Assembly (NCBI GenBank): GCA_965227745.1
Contig: OZ245769.1
Span: 5,704,001 to 5,768,000, forward strand
Length of the DNA: 64,000 bases
Direction: 5' to 3'
Source: GAS368 sp965227745
GTDB lineage: Bacteria; Verrucomicrobiota; Verrucomicrobiia; Opitutales; Opitutaceae
Under the pieces are notes generated by a model that saw only the letters and a program-made list of their open reading frames with translations, did not search any database and was not told the origin of the DNA. Of the stretch, positions 43,807-53,632 are shown piece after piece. Made by a program: the position numbers and the translations under genes. Within the stretch, counting starts at the first letter, position 1. Each line of letters begins with the position of its first letter.

Positions 43807-45252
43807 TCACAGGAACCCCAGATTCGGCCGCGCAAACCGGCCGATATTCGGCAGCACCGTCGGCAAATCCGTCGTGCTCACGCCAAACCACGTCGCGAGC
43901 GTCGCCGCGTATTCGTCCACGCTCGTCGTGGGAATCCAGCGCCCGAGATTCGTGTCGTCCGGCCCGCCGACGGTGAGCGTCGGCATCTTGCCATAGATGT
44001 CGCCGCCCTTGACCGCACCGCCGACCATAAACGCGTGGCTGCCCCAACCGTGGTCGGAGCCGTCGCCATTGGAGCGGAACGTCCGGCCGAAATCGGACGC
44101 GGTAAAGGTCGTAACCTGGTTCGCGATCCCCAGCTCGACGGTCGCCTTGTAGAAGGCGTCCACCGCCTGGCTGATTTGCGAGAGCAGCGCCGCGTGCGCG
44201 CCCGAGGTCGGCGTCGCGTTGTCGAGCTGCGCCGCGTGCGTATCCCATCCGCCAAGTTGCACGAAGAAGACCTGCCGCTTCAGGCCGAGCGTGGGCGAGG
44301 CGGCGATCAGGCGTGCGGCCATCTTGAGCTGGTTGCCCGCGCTCGTATTCGGGAAAGCCGTGGCGAGGGCCGGGGAGGCCGTCAGGACGGTATTGAGCAG
44401 ATCGGCGCTCACGATCGCATCCGCCGTGCCGCTGCCAAACGCCGCCTCGAGCAGCGAAGCCGAGCCTTGGCCGAAGACATCTTTCTGCGCCCGGAAGCGT
44501 ATGCCATCGAGACTGGTCGCCGACGAGGTGCTGCCGGTGAGCGTCACGGCCCCGCTCGTATTGATCGCGTACTGGCTGACGAGATTGCCGACCTGAAACA
44601 CGTTTTTACCCGCGAGGCTGATCGACATCGAGATCTGGTCGCTCGAGTTAAAGGCATTCAGGAGGTCCGCCATGCGCCCGCCCCAGCCCGTGGTCGTCGG
44701 CTTGTCCGGCACGCTGTGCTGCCACTGCACTTGCTGGTCGCTGTGCGAGAAGAGCTGCGGCGGCAGGGGCACGGAGCTCTTGGTGTACTGATCTTTCGTG
44801 GTCGGGTACACGAGCGTGCCCACATTGGCCATGATGGCGGCCTTGCCGGAATTGAAGAGGCTCTGGAGCTCGGGCATCGCCGCGTGCAGCGCCCAGGTGC
44901 GGCCATCCGAAGTCTTCGGCGTGATCGGCAGGAGGCCCGTCTGCGGCAGGGCGAGGTTCGAGCGCGCCGAGGCGTACGCCGCATAGCCGGAGCCGGTCGG
45001 GATGATGAGATTATTGGCGTCGTTGCCGCCGTTGAGGAAGAGGCACACGATCGCCTTGTAATCGGAGCCGATGGCGCTCGCCGTCACGGGCAGTTGCGGG
45101 CCATTGCTCGGGCTCGCCGCCGCCGCCATCAGACGGAGACTGCCGAGCGCGGAGAGGACACCCGTCGCGCCGACGGCGGCGCAGCAGGCGGACCCGATGA
45201 AGTGACGGCGGGACAAATCAGGGGCGGGCGGAGTCGAAGATTTTTTGCTCAT
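43807..45252 (-). CDS. DUF1501 secreted protein
   Basis: 481 residues with a Tat signal (L-S-R-R-H-F-I-G at 13-20 followed by a hydrophobic stretch). Conserved DUF1501 traits: C-L-F-L-N-G-G-N-D-A-N-N near residue 70, Q-L-G-G-W-D-T-H about residue 333, and D-F-G-R-T-F-R-S-N-G-D-G-S-D-H-G-W-G, resembling the metal site of sulfatase/alkaline-phosphatase folds. It is 48 bp downstream of the DUF1800 gene, the invariable partner of this family in Planctomycetes/Verrucomicrobia. The pair is exported; the function is unknown. Confidence 0.92.
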   Translation of the reverse strand: MSKKSSTPPAPDLSRRHFIGSACCAAVGATGVLSALGSLRLMAAAASPSNGPQLPVTASAIGSDYKAIVCLFLNGGNDANNLIIPTGSGYAAYASARSNLALPQTGLLPITPKTSDGRTWALHAAMPELQSLFNSGKAAIMANVGTLVYPTTKDQYTKSSVPLPPQLFSHSDQQVQWQHSVPDKPTTTGWGGRMADLLNAFNSSDQISMSISLAGKNVFQVGNLVSQYAINTSGAVTLTGSTSSATSLDGIRFRAQKDVFGQGSASLLEAAFGSGTADAIVSADLLNTVLTASPALATAFPNTSAGNQLKMAARLIAASPTLGLKRQVFFVQLGGWDTHAAQLDNATPTSGAHAALLSQISQAVDAFYKATVELGIANQVTTFTASDFGRTFRSNGDGSDHGWGSHAFMVGGAVKGGDIYGKMPTLTVGGPDDTNLGRWIPTTSVDEYAATLATWFGVSTTDLPTVLPNIGRFARPNLGFL

Positions 45253-45300
45253 GGTCGGCAGGGCGAGGACGCGAAAGGTGAGGGGAGGCGAGGTGGGGGC

Positions 45301-48300
45301 TTACTTTTGGACCGCGGCGTTGGGGCTCGTGAGGACGAGGAGGATCGCCGTATTGACGCGATCAAGCGTCGAGGTGCTGGCCGGCAGCGCGGTCAGCGCC
45401 GTGGTGATGCGCGCCTTGGCCGTCGCGGAGAGCGAGTTGGCCGTCAGCACGGTGCTGAGGTGGTCGAGCAGCGCGGAGGGAGTGTTCACGAGCGTCTGCT
45501 CGTACGTGGTGTTGAGCGTGATCGTGTACGGCCCCGCCGGCGTGGTCGGCACCGTCGCGACGACAAAGGTCCGCAACGCATTCGGCACGCTGATCGCGAA
45601 ATTATCGTCCGTGATTTCAAACTCCGGCGCCACGAGGCCCGCCGCCGCGAGGGGGCCGGGCAGCACATAGTCCGGGTGGTAGAAATTAAAGACCGTCGTC
45701 GAGCGCAACGCCGCCTGCGCGAAATTCCCCTGCACGCTTTCCAGCCGCGTGGAGGAAAACGCATTGGGGCTCTGGTTGATCTGCGCCGCCGTGGCCGGCA
45801 GGGGCGTGCTGCTCGTGATCGGCACGCCATCGACGGTATTGCGATAGCCGAGGAAACGCCCGCTGCTCGAGGTCGCGTTAAAGGTCCGCAGCAGCCCCGT
45901 CAGTCGCAGGATTGGCTCCTTGAGTTTGCCGTAGGCGGCATTGCTCGCGACTTCCGGCGAGCGCGCCTCGTAATCGGTGAGGATCGCGCGCACCACCGCG
46001 CCGAGTTGGGTGGAGCTGTTTTTCTGGGCCTCCCAGACTTGGGCGACGCGATACACGTAGGCCGGGCTCGGGTTGCTGGTCACGAGGCGCTGGATGAGGA
46101 GCTTCGAGATGAATGGCCCGGTGTTGGGATGAAACGCCAGCGCATCGAGCGCGTCCTTGAGGTCCGCCGTGCCGCCCTGATTCGCCGGGATCGGCGTGGA
46201 GCGGACCGGCGCGATAACTTTTGCGGTGTCGTCATGCGCGATGGGGTACAGCATCATCGGCGTGAAATAGTTGCGCCCCGCCGAGCGGAAATTGGTGATC
46301 GTGGCGCTCGAGGCGGGATACGACCAACCGGTGAAGACCTTGGCCATCTCCGTGATCGTGGTCTGATTGTAAGTGGGGAAGGGCAGTCCATCCGCCCCGA
46401 GCGCGAGGGTGCCGTCGGGATTGAGCTGCTCGAGCCCGATGGTGAAGAGCTGCATGATCTCGCGGGCGTAGTTTTCGTCGGGCGTCTGGCCCGTGACGGG
46501 ATCGGCCTTGGAGTTGCGCACCGAGCTCAGGTACTCACCCATGATCGGGCTGAGCGTGACGTTTTCCAGCAGCGTGCGGAAGCTGCCAAAGGCGCCGTTG
46601 CCGAGAATATCGTAGTAGTTCGCCAGCGGCTCCGCGCGGCTGTCGTCGCCGAGGCTCACATCGGAAACGACGAGGATCTGGCTCAGCGCAAACGCCACGC
46701 GCTGCCGCAGTTGGTCGTTGCCGGTGAGCACATTCTTCCACCACGCCGCCTGGCGATTGGGCGGGTGAATCGCATTCCAATTCGTAAAGCTCTGGCTGCC
46801 GCCAAAGGTCGTGCGATCCGCGACGGTGGCCGTGCGGTGCGAGGTAAACGGCAGCGCGAGCTGCGCCGTGATCCACGCGTCGATGCTGCCACCGGTGAGC
46901 GTATCGATCTCCGTCTTCGTCGGCCCAAACGTCGCCTGCGTGAGAAAACGCGCCGCATCCGTCGCCGTGACTTTCGTCAGCGCCACGGCCGGTGGCGCGG
47001 CCGGCGCGGTAAAAACCCGCGCGCCGGTGCCTTGGATGAAGGTGCCCTTGACCTCGCCACCCGGGAATTTCGCGCTGTCGATGCGCACCGCGATATTGCC
47101 GGTCTTCAACGCGTCGAGCAGCGCCGTGCTGGAGTAGGGGCCCGTCGGCGGGAAATACCACTGCGAGCCCGACACCTGCCCGTTCGGCAGGGCCAGCACG
47201 TAGTCCTCATTCGAACCGATCACGAGATGCGCCGTGACCTGCGCCGAGGAGAGATTCGAGAACGATACATTCACCGCCGCGAGCGTCCCGGTCGACGAGA
47301 GCAAGATCGTCGCCGTGCCCGAGGCGCTCGAGCCGCTCACCGCCGTGCCCGTGGGCCGGATAGTGGCGATATATAGCGTCGCGGGGATATTGGTGATGGT
47401 GACGGTTCCCGAATTCTGCGCGCCGATCAGGTAACCGGGGCCGGTCGCGAGGCTGAGGACCACGGTATCGTTATCATCGTCCGCCTGCACATCCGGATTC
47501 GGCGACAGCGGGATCTTTACGCTCGTCGCCCCGGCGGGAATCGTGACCGTGCCAAGCAGCGGCGGGTAGTCCACGCCATTCACCGCCGAGCCGCCCACGC
47601 CGTAGTTCACGATCAGCGGGAGCGTCGTTTCGCCTCCGGATCGCGTGACGGTAAACTCACCGGGGTTCTGCCCCGACTCATCGGACTTCGGCTTCGTGGC
47701 CGCGATGGTCACGGTCGGCACGTTGGCCGGCGTCAGATCGTACACCTCGATCAGCGCGAGCCCGCTGGTGCCGCCTTCGCCCGCGACTTGGATGCCGTAG
47801 TTGCCCGGCGCGAGGTCGATGAGGATGCTCGCATCCTTGCTGCCCGGATCGAATGCGAAAGCGCCGCTCACCCCGAAAGCCGCCTTGAGCCCCGCGCTGT
47901 CCGCCGAGCGCGTGTCCGACGGCGTTTCCCAATTATCATTCGTCGCGAGCACCCCGCCGAGCGAGTTGGTCACCTTCAGCGAGGGATCGCCCAGCGTGCC
48001 CGTGAGGCCAAATTGATTGAGCGCCGGCCCCGACACGCGCACGAGGAGCTTGCGCGTCCCCGTCCCGGGCGCGACGACGAAGCCGATGATCGGCGCCGAC
48101 GTGGCGTTCACCTGGAGGCGCGTGGACGTATTAATGAGCTTACCGCCGGTGCTGCCGACTTCGTACACTTCGAGGAGGGCCGTGCCCGTCGCGGTGCCGA
48201 CGCCACCGACCTGCGCGGTGTAGTTGCCCGGCGAGAGCGTCACGAGTACGGCGGCGTCGCGGCTCGCCGTGCTGCTAAATTGAAACGCCCCCACCGCCGT

Positions 48301-48651
48301 AAACGCCGCCGAAAGCTGCGTCCCGCTGGCCGCCCCCGCGCCGACCGGCGTGTTCCAATTATCATTGCTCGCGACCGCTTTGCCCGAGGCGTCGAACACG
48401 GTGAGCGTGGGATCGGAAATGGAGCCCGGCACGCTAAACGGCGCCGCGCCCAGCGTCGGGCCGACGCCACGGATGAGCACCTGTTTGTTGGCGCCGGGTC
48501 CGATCACGAAGCCCGCCGTTAGCACCGAAGCGCCCGCCCCCGTCTGCGCGCGGGTGGAGATATTGATGAGGCGCGGCTCCTGCGCCATCACGGCAGTGGC
48601 AAACGCGAGAGCGGTGGCGAAACAGCGGGCAGCGAAGCGAAGGGGTTTCAT
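45301..48651 (-). CDS. DUF1800 multidomain secreted protein
   Basis: 1116 residues with signal peptide (about 1-24). Two tandem modules of about 135 residues (27-166 and 171-306; each with R-V-x-V-R-x-x-G-P, N-D-N-W and A-L-x-E-V-Y), a Calx-beta-like domain (about 311-422), a CHRD-like domain (about 425-555; V-T-A-H-L-V, G-G-E-V-K-G-T-F) and a C-terminal DUF1800 domain (about 570-1110; A-A-R-F-L-T-Q-A-T-F-G and N-Y-A-R-E-I-M-Q-L-F-T-I-G). Large size is due to the N-terminal modules. First gene of the DUF1800-DUF1501 pair. Confidence 0.92.
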   Translation of the reverse strand: MKPLRFAARCFATALAFATAVMAQEPRLINISTRAQTGAGASVLTAGFVIGPGANKQVLIRGVGPTLGAAPFSVPGSISDPTLTVFDASGKAVASNDNWNTPVGAGAASGTQLSAAFTAVGAFQFSSTASRDAAVLVTLSPGNYTAQVGGVGTATGTALLEVYEVGSTGGKLINTSTRLQVNATSAPIIGFVVAPGTGTRKLLVRVSGPALNQFGLTGTLGDPSLKVTNSLGGVLATNDNWETPSDTRSADSAGLKAAFGVSGAFAFDPGSKDASILIDLAPGNYGIQVAGEGGTSGLALIEVYDLTPANVPTVTIAATKPKSDESGQNPGEFTVTRSGGETTLPLIVNYGVGGSAVNGVDYPPLLGTVTIPAGATSVKIPLSPNPDVQADDDNDTVVLSLATGPGYLIGAQNSGTVTITNIPATLYIATIRPTGTAVSGSSASGTATILLSSTGTLAAVNVSFSNLSSAQVTAHLVIGSNEDYVLALPNGQVSGSQWYFPPTGPYSSTALLDALKTGNIAVRIDSAKFPGGEVKGTFIQGTGARVFTAPAAPPAVALTKVTATDAARFLTQATFGPTKTEIDTLTGGSIDAWITAQLALPFTSHRTATVADRTTFGGSQSFTNWNAIHPPNRQAAWWKNVLTGNDQLRQRVAFALSQILVVSDVSLGDDSRAEPLANYYDILGNGAFGSFRTLLENVTLSPIMGEYLSSVRNSKADPVTGQTPDENYAREIMQLFTIGLEQLNPDGTLALGADGLPFPTYNQTTITEMAKVFTGWSYPASSATITNFRSAGRNYFTPMMLYPIAHDDTAKVIAPVRSTPIPANQGGTADLKDALDALAFHPNTGPFISKLLIQRLVTSNPSPAYVYRVAQVWEAQKNSSTQLGAVVRAILTDYEARSPEVASNAAYGKLKEPILRLTGLLRTFNATSSSGRFLGYRNTVDGVPITSSTPLPATAAQINQSPNAFSSTRLESVQGNFAQAALRSTTVFNFYHPDYVLPGPLAAAGLVAPEFEITDDNFAISVPNALRTFVVATVPTTPAGPYTITLNTTYEQTLVNTPSALLDHLSTVLTANSLSATAKARITTALTALPASTSTLDRVNTAILLVLTSPNAAVQK

Positions 48652-48886
48652 ACGGCGAAGAAGAGAACGTGCGACACAGGACGAGCGCGAAACGGCAAGG
48701 GGTTGGGCATAAGACGCTGCCAGTGACTGCCGGTGACACTACCCGAAAATCGTCTCAACGCTAACCCGAAATGCACTCTCTTCCATCGGGACTTTTACTT
48801 AACCGCTTTGGGCAAATTTTTACAAACGGCTCTCACGTATGGTCTCCGGATTCCCCGCCTGTTTCCGCCTGCTTCGTCCGCGCAAC

Positions 48887-49273
48887 TTACGGCGCCGCCG
48901 ACAATGCCACCGTGATCTCCCCGTCCTCGCCGGAGATGCCGATGATCTTCTGCACGGTCGTATAGCCCGGGGCCGCGACGGTCACCCTTAGCGTCGCACC
49001 GCTCTCACTCTCCTCGCGGAGGAGGCGGACTTTGAAAAAGGCGATCTTCCCGCGCGTCACCTGCGTGCCCACGGCCTCCTCCCGCGTCGAGCTGCCAAAC
49101 TTGCTCGGCAAATTCTTCACCACCTTCTCCACGCTGACGGTCGCCTCGGTGTTTGTCCGCACACTGAAGTTAAGCGTCATCACGCCATCGGGCGCCGACG
49201 CGCATCCGCCGAAGCCGAAGAGGCAGCCGAGGCCGAGCAACCCGAGCGAAAGGAAAAGCCGCCGTAAAATCAC
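48887..49273 (-). CDS. Small predicted lipoprotein
   Basis: 128 residues from GTG at 49273; the frame extends into pyk, so this start, which opens a lipoprotein signal (V-I-L-R-R-L-F-L-S-L-G, then F-G-F-G-G-C), is preferred. The mature part is beta-rich with R-V-T-V-A-A-P-G-Y-T-T-V near the end, as in small PEGA-like domains. 17 bp downstream of pyk on the same strand, so probably co-transcribed. I know no named family. Confidence 0.6.
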   Translation of the reverse strand: MILRRLFLSLGLLGLGCLFGFGGCASAPDGVMTLNFSVRTNTEATVSVEKVVKNLPSKFGSSTREEAVGTQVTRGKIAFFKVRLLREESESGATLRVTVAAPGYTTVQKIIGISGEDGEITVALSAAP

Positions 49274-49289
49274 GATGGAGCGAGCCAGC

Positions 49290-50732
49290 TCACCGCACGG
49301 TGCGGAGTTGCACGCTATCGACGAGCCGGTCCTGAGCCAGAATATCGGTCGCGATGATGAGCTTGTCACCCGGGAGCACGCGCCCCGTGCGTTGCAGGAG
49401 GGAGATGGCGTTCTCGATGGTGATATCCGGCTCTGAAGCGAGCGGCATCAAAAACGGCTCCACCGCGCGCAGCAGGCGCAGTTGGCGATAAACCTCCGGC
49501 GAGGGCGTAAACGCCAGAATCGACGAATGCGCCGGGCGCAGTGCCGCGAGCCCCTGCGCCATGAAGCCGTGGCGGGTAAAGGTCACGAGCTTCGAGCGCG
49601 GTAACTCATTCGCCAGCACCACCGCCGAGTGCAGCACCTTCATGCGTTCGCCGGTGAAGACCGCCGGCTCACGCCCCTCGGGCGATTCCTCGGCCTCGAT
49701 GCGGCGCGAAATCTTATCGAGCATCTGGATGCAATCGATCGGATACTTTCCGATCGTCGTCTCACCGGAGAGCATCACGCAGTCCGCGAGTTCGTAAACG
49801 GCGTTGGCGACGTCGGTGATTTCCGCGCGCGTCGGCACGGGCTGGGAGATCATGCTCTCCAGCATGTGCGTGGCGACGATCACGGGGCGGCCCTGCGAGA
49901 GGCACGCCCGCACCGCGCGGCGCTGGATCACGGGCAACTCCTCAAACGGGCACTCGATGCCGAGGTCGCCGCGCGCCACCATCAGCGCGTCGCATGCCGT
50001 CACGATGCTATCGAGATTGTCGATGGCCGACTGGTCCTCGATCTTCGCGATGATGCGCGCGCGAGATTTCTTCTCGCTGAGGAACGCCCGCAACTGCTCG
50101 ATATCCTTGGCTTCGCGCACAAAGGAGAGCGCGATAAAATCGATGCCCTCCTCGAGGCCGACCGTCGTGTCGCCCCGGTCCTTTTCGGTAAAGGCCGGCA
50201 GGTTGACCTTCACGCCCGGGAGATTGATGTGCCGGCGCGACTTCAGCTCGCCGGGGATGAGCACGCGGCAGCGGATGCGCGCCTCGTTCTTCTCGAGGAC
50301 TTCGAGGCGGAGCAGGCCGTTGTCCACGAGCACGGTGTCGCCCACCTTGATGTCTTTGACGAGGTCTTGGTAATTGACGTCCACCGAGCGCACTTCCTCC
50401 GCGCCGCCGCCGCTGCCGCCGCTGAGGCCGGGGCGGACGGTGAAGTCGAAAATCTCGCCCGCCTTCAGCTCCATCGGCGCGGCCACATCGCCGGTGCGAA
50501 TCTCCGGGCCCTTGATATCCATCATGATGGCCACATCGCGACCGATGCGGGCGCTCACGGCGCGGATGCGGCGGATCACCATACGCGTCCAGTCGTGTTT
50601 GGCGTGTGCCATGTTCAGGCGGACGACGTCAGCGCCGGCCCGGATCATTTTTTCGAGCATCTCCTCGCTTTCGGTCGCAGGACCGAGCGTGAAGATGATC
50701 TTGGTGCGGCGGAGAGTCTCGACAGCGGGCAT
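49290..50732 (-). CDS. pyk: Pyruvate kinase
   Basis: 480 residues. Substrate and metal motifs: T-L-G-P-A-T, R-L-N-M-A-H, M-D-I-K-G-P-E-I-R-T-G, I-I-A-K-I-E-D-Q (catalytic Lys), V-A-R-G-D-L-G-I-E and A-T-H-M-L-E-S-M, closing with an alpha/beta effector-type domain. It transfers phosphate from phosphoenolpyruvate to ADP. A Gly/Ser-rich insertion (L-S-G-G-S-G-G-G-A-E-E-V) lies in the B domain near residue 105. Divergent from the organophosphate transporter gene with 176 bp between. Confidence 0.95.
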   Translation of the reverse strand: MPAVETLRRTKIIFTLGPATESEEMLEKMIRAGADVVRLNMAHAKHDWTRMVIRRIRAVSARIGRDVAIMMDIKGPEIRTGDVAAPMELKAGEIFDFTVRPGLSGGSGGGAEEVRSVDVNYQDLVKDIKVGDTVLVDNGLLRLEVLEKNEARIRCRVLIPGELKSRRHINLPGVKVNLPAFTEKDRGDTTVGLEEGIDFIALSFVREAKDIEQLRAFLSEKKSRARIIAKIEDQSAIDNLDSIVTACDALMVARGDLGIECPFEELPVIQRRAVRACLSQGRPVIVATHMLESMISQPVPTRAEITDVANAVYELADCVMLSGETTIGKYPIDCIQMLDKISRRIEAEESPEGREPAVFTGERMKVLHSAVVLANELPRSKLVTFTRHGFMAQGLAALRPAHSSILAFTPSPEVYRQLRLLRAVEPFLMPLASEPDITIENAISLLQRTGRVLPGDKLIIATDILAQDRLVDSVQLRTVR

Positions 50733-50908
50733 ACGCCGTTCGTGGTGCAGGAAACGGGCCGCTTGCGCAAGCGTGGTGAACGTCGAAGATTGTCACAAAA
50801 GGATTGCAGAATTTTCGTGCAGGGCGCGGAGTTCGGGCGAAGAGTCAGTTCTGGTTCGGGTTCTGCTTTCCCCGGCTCCCCGGTTTCGTTCTCCGTCTTC
50901 ACCACGTC

Positions 50909-52399
50909 ATGCAATCCCTTGGAATTGTTGCCATCTGCCTCCTCACGGTCATTGGCATTTACTTCTACAATAATCCCCTGAAGCACGGCCCGTGGTTCCT
51001 GAGCCGGAGGTTCATTAACTGGTTCCCGTTGGGCATGACGTACTCGTTCCTCTACATGGGGCGGTATAATCTCACGGTCGCCAAAAATGCCCTCGGTTCG
51101 CTGATGACCAACAGCGACTTCGGCATGATCTTCGGCATCGGCACCGGCGTGTATGCCTTCTCGTTTCTGGTGAATGGCCCGCTGGTCGACAAACTCGGCG
51201 GCAAGAAAGGCATTTTGATCGCCGCCATTGGCTCGGCCGTCGCCAATCTCGCGATGGGCGTCGTCATTTGGGCCGCCGTCAATGGGAAGCTGTCCATCCC
51301 GATGTTCTGGCCGCTCTCCGCGCTCTACGCGGCCAACATGTATTTCCAGAGCTACGGCGCGGTTTCCATTATCAAGGTCAAGGCCAACTGGTTCCACGTG
51401 CGCGAGCGCGGCGTGTTCGGCGCGATCTTCGGCACGCTGATCTCGTTTGGCGTCTATTTCGCCTTCGAGTGGGGCCAGGCCATCGTGGACATGACCAAGG
51501 CCAAGCTGCCCGCCGCACCCGATGCGCTCACGAATTTCCTGCGCGGCATCTTCCTCCCGGCCGGCTCCACCGTCGATGCGACGTGGGCGGTCTTCTTCAT
51601 TCCCTCGATCATTCTCATCTTCTGGGCCGCGATGGATTTCTGGCTCATCAAGGAAACACCCGAAGACGCCGGCTTCCCGTATCTCGACACGCACGATGCC
51701 TCCTCCGGCCACATGCACGAACAGTACTCCACGATGGATCTGCTGAAGAAGGTCTTCTGCAGCCCGCTCATGCTCCTCCTCGGCGGCGTCGAGCTCACCG
51801 CCGGCGTCCTGCGCAATGGCATCATGCAGTGGTACACGATCTTCGCGAAACAGGTCCCGCAGATCGGCGCCGAGTGGGTCGCGGGAAATTGGGGCCTGCT
51901 CCTCTGCATGTTTGGCATCGTCGGCGGCTTCGCCGGTGGCCTGATCTCCGATAAATTCTTCCAATCGCGCCGCGGCCCGCCCGCCGTGATCTTCTCCTTC
52001 TTCATGCTCATGATGGCCTCGGTCATGGCGATGACGCTCTTCTCCGTGCCTACCCTCGTTGGTATCTCGGCCTTGCTCATCGTCGCCGCGGTCACCGGCG
52101 TTCACTCCCTCATGTCCGGCACCGCCGCCGCCGACTTCGGCGGTCGCAAAGCCACCGCCACTTGCTCCGGCATCGTCGATGGCTGCGTCTACATGGGCAG
52201 CACGCTCCAGTCTTTCGCCGTCGGCTTCCTGACCGATCCGGAAAAGTTCTCCGGCCATAGCTGGCAGTGGTGGCCGATTTTCCTGATCCCCTTCGCCTTG
52301 CTCGGCGGCATCATCGCCTGGCGCCTCTGGCACGCCCTGCCCGACGCCACGAAGAAGTACATCGCCGACCACGAATCGAAAAAAGCCCCCGCGCACTAG
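50909..52399 (+). CDS. Organophosphate:phosphate antiporter (OPA/GlpT-like MFS)
   Basis: 496 residues from ATG at 50909 (MQSLGIVAICLL); the upstream frame is not plausible. Twelve transmembrane helices. The MFS-OPA motif F-L-Y-M-G-R-Y-N-L-T-V-A-K-N, a D-K-L-G-G-K-K loop between helices two and three, and W-F-x-x-R-E-R-G are typical of the GlpT/UhpT/PgtP group, which exchange phosphorylated sugars or glycerol-3-phosphate for phosphate. The substrate cannot be read from sequence. Followed by a TAAGGGAG hairpin repeat. Confidence 0.85.
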   Translation: MQSLGIVAICLLTVIGIYFYNNPLKHGPWFLSRRFINWFPLGMTYSFLYMGRYNLTVAKNALGSLMTNSDFGMIFGIGTGVYAFSFLVNGPLVDKLGGKKGILIAAIGSAVANLAMGVVIWAAVNGKLSIPMFWPLSALYAANMYFQSYGAVSIIKVKANWFHVRERGVFGAIFGTLISFGVYFAFEWGQAIVDMTKAKLPAAPDALTNFLRGIFLPAGSTVDATWAVFFIPSIILIFWAAMDFWLIKETPEDAGFPYLDTHDASSGHMHEQYSTMDLLKKVFCSPLMLLLGGVELTAGVLRNGIMQWYTIFAKQVPQIGAEWVAGNWGLLLCMFGIVGGFAGGLISDKFFQSRRGPPAVIFSFFMLMMASVMAMTLFSVPTLVGISALLIVAAVTGVHSLMSGTAAADFGGRKATATCSGIVDGCVYMGSTLQSFAVGFLTDPEKFSGHSWQWWPIFLIPFALLGGIIAWRLWHALPDATKKYIADHESKKAPAH

Positions 52400-52410
52400 C
52401 CGCGTGGCCC

Positions 52411-52439
52411 CTAAGGGAGCGGCGGTTTCCAACCGCCGT
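52411..52439. repeat. 3'-hairpin repeat TAAGGGAG type, copy 3
   Basis: CTAAGGGAGCGGCGGTTTCC then AACCGCCGT, 12 bp after the transporter stop. Matches copy 1 almost exactly. Confidence 0.75.
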
Positions 52440-52687
52440 GCCTTAAGTCTCGGGATTAATCCAAGCGCGCAGCCTACTTTCCAGAGCTGGAGCTCGTCGG
52501 CGATATCTTCACGCTTGGCGCGTCCATATCGCATCGCCTCGGGAACGCGCCTCCGGGCGCGCCGTCCCGACATCCGCTCCTCCTCACCGGCGCGCTCACC
52601 CGCACACGTGCCTTCGCCGCGCTCACCACCATCTCGCCGCTCTCGCCGGTCTCACCCCTTCCCACTGCCCGCGCCGCGCCCGTCCGC

Positions 52688-53572
52688 CTACTTCCGCAAC
52701 ATCCCTAAATCTCCGAGCCAAATCCCGAACAACTCCGGCCACTTTGCGGTGCCGAGCTTTTCAAAGCTCGCATCTCGCCCCGTCGCGCCAACGCCATGCC
52801 CGCCGCGGCGGAAAACGTGAAACTCCGCCGAGATCTTTGCCTTGCGCAGCGCAAGATAGTATTCGCCCGCGCTCGTCGCGAGCGGGTCATCATCATTCAC
52901 AAACATAAAGGTCGGCGGCGCCTCTTTCGCCACCGCGACCAGCGGCTCGCGCAACCCCGGATACCCGAGCACCGCAAACGCCGGCCGCGTCGTGCCCTCG
53001 CCGGCATTCTCCGCGAGCGCCGCGAGATGCCCGCCCGCCGAAAATCCCATGATGCCCACGCGCGCCGGGTCGACCGACCACTCCTTGGCACGCTCGCGCA
53101 CCACGCGGATCGCCTGCTGCATATCCGCCAGCGACTCCACCTCGACCTTGTACGTCGAGCCCTCGGCCTTCGCGAGCCGGCTGCGCAGCACAAACGCCGC
53201 GATGCCCATGTCATTGAGCTTCTTCGCGACCAACTCGCCCTCCAGGTCCACCACGAGATAGCGATGCGCGCCACCGGGCGCGATGATCACCGCCACGCCA
53301 TTCGCTTTTCCCTGCGGCGGCAGATAAATGGTAAGCGAGGGCTGGTGAATATCCGTCACGCGGTGAAACGCATCCGGCTTCCCGCCCTCTACCCACCGCT
53401 CCGGCGCGGTCTTGCCTTCCGACCCCGGCGCCACACCCGGCCAAATCTTAATCATCGGCGCGTCCGTCTTAAACGCCTCGGGCGACGCCATCAGCGCCGC
53501 CGTGCTGACGACCAATGCGGCCAAGCCAGCGACGTACCTCAACTTCAAGTTGGGCCGGGGAAGAGTTTTCAT
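52688..53572 (-). CDS. Secreted alpha/beta-hydrolase, acetyl-esterase type
   Basis: 294 residues from ATG at 53572 (MKTLPRPNLKLR) with a signal segment (about 10-30). I-W-P-G-V-A-P-G-S-E-G starts the mature part, a pattern common in esterases of polysaccharide-degrading bacteria. Nucleophile elbow G-F-S-A-G-G (176-181, Ser178), acid in V-N-D-D-D-P (227-229), His259 in G-G-H-G. Family: esterase/lipase BD-FAE-like, possibly xylan or xyloglucan deacetylation. Not adjacent to glycosidase genes. Confidence 0.85.
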   Translation of the reverse strand: MKTLPRPNLKLRYVAGLAALVVSTAALMASPEAFKTDAPMIKIWPGVAPGSEGKTAPERWVEGGKPDAFHRVTDIHQPSLTIYLPPQGKANGVAVIIAPGGAHRYLVVDLEGELVAKKLNDMGIAAFVLRSRLAKAEGSTYKVEVESLADMQQAIRVVRERAKEWSVDPARVGIMGFSAGGHLAALAENAGEGTTRPAFAVLGYPGLREPLVAVAKEAPPTFMFVNDDDPLATSAGEYYLALRKAKISAEFHVFRRGGHGVGATGRDASFEKLGTAKWPELFGIWLGDLGMLRK

Positions 53573-53632
53573 GGGGTAGGGGACTAAAATAAAACGAGAG
53601 ATCAAGGGTGGCGAATTCCCGCTGCGCTCTCG

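Noticed and set aside
43015..47376. Very long Arg-rich open frame (about 1450 codons) on the plus strand
   Set aside because: It runs antisense through the DUF1501 and DUF1800 genes, which have clear domains; long antisense frames are expected in GC-rich codon-biased genes.
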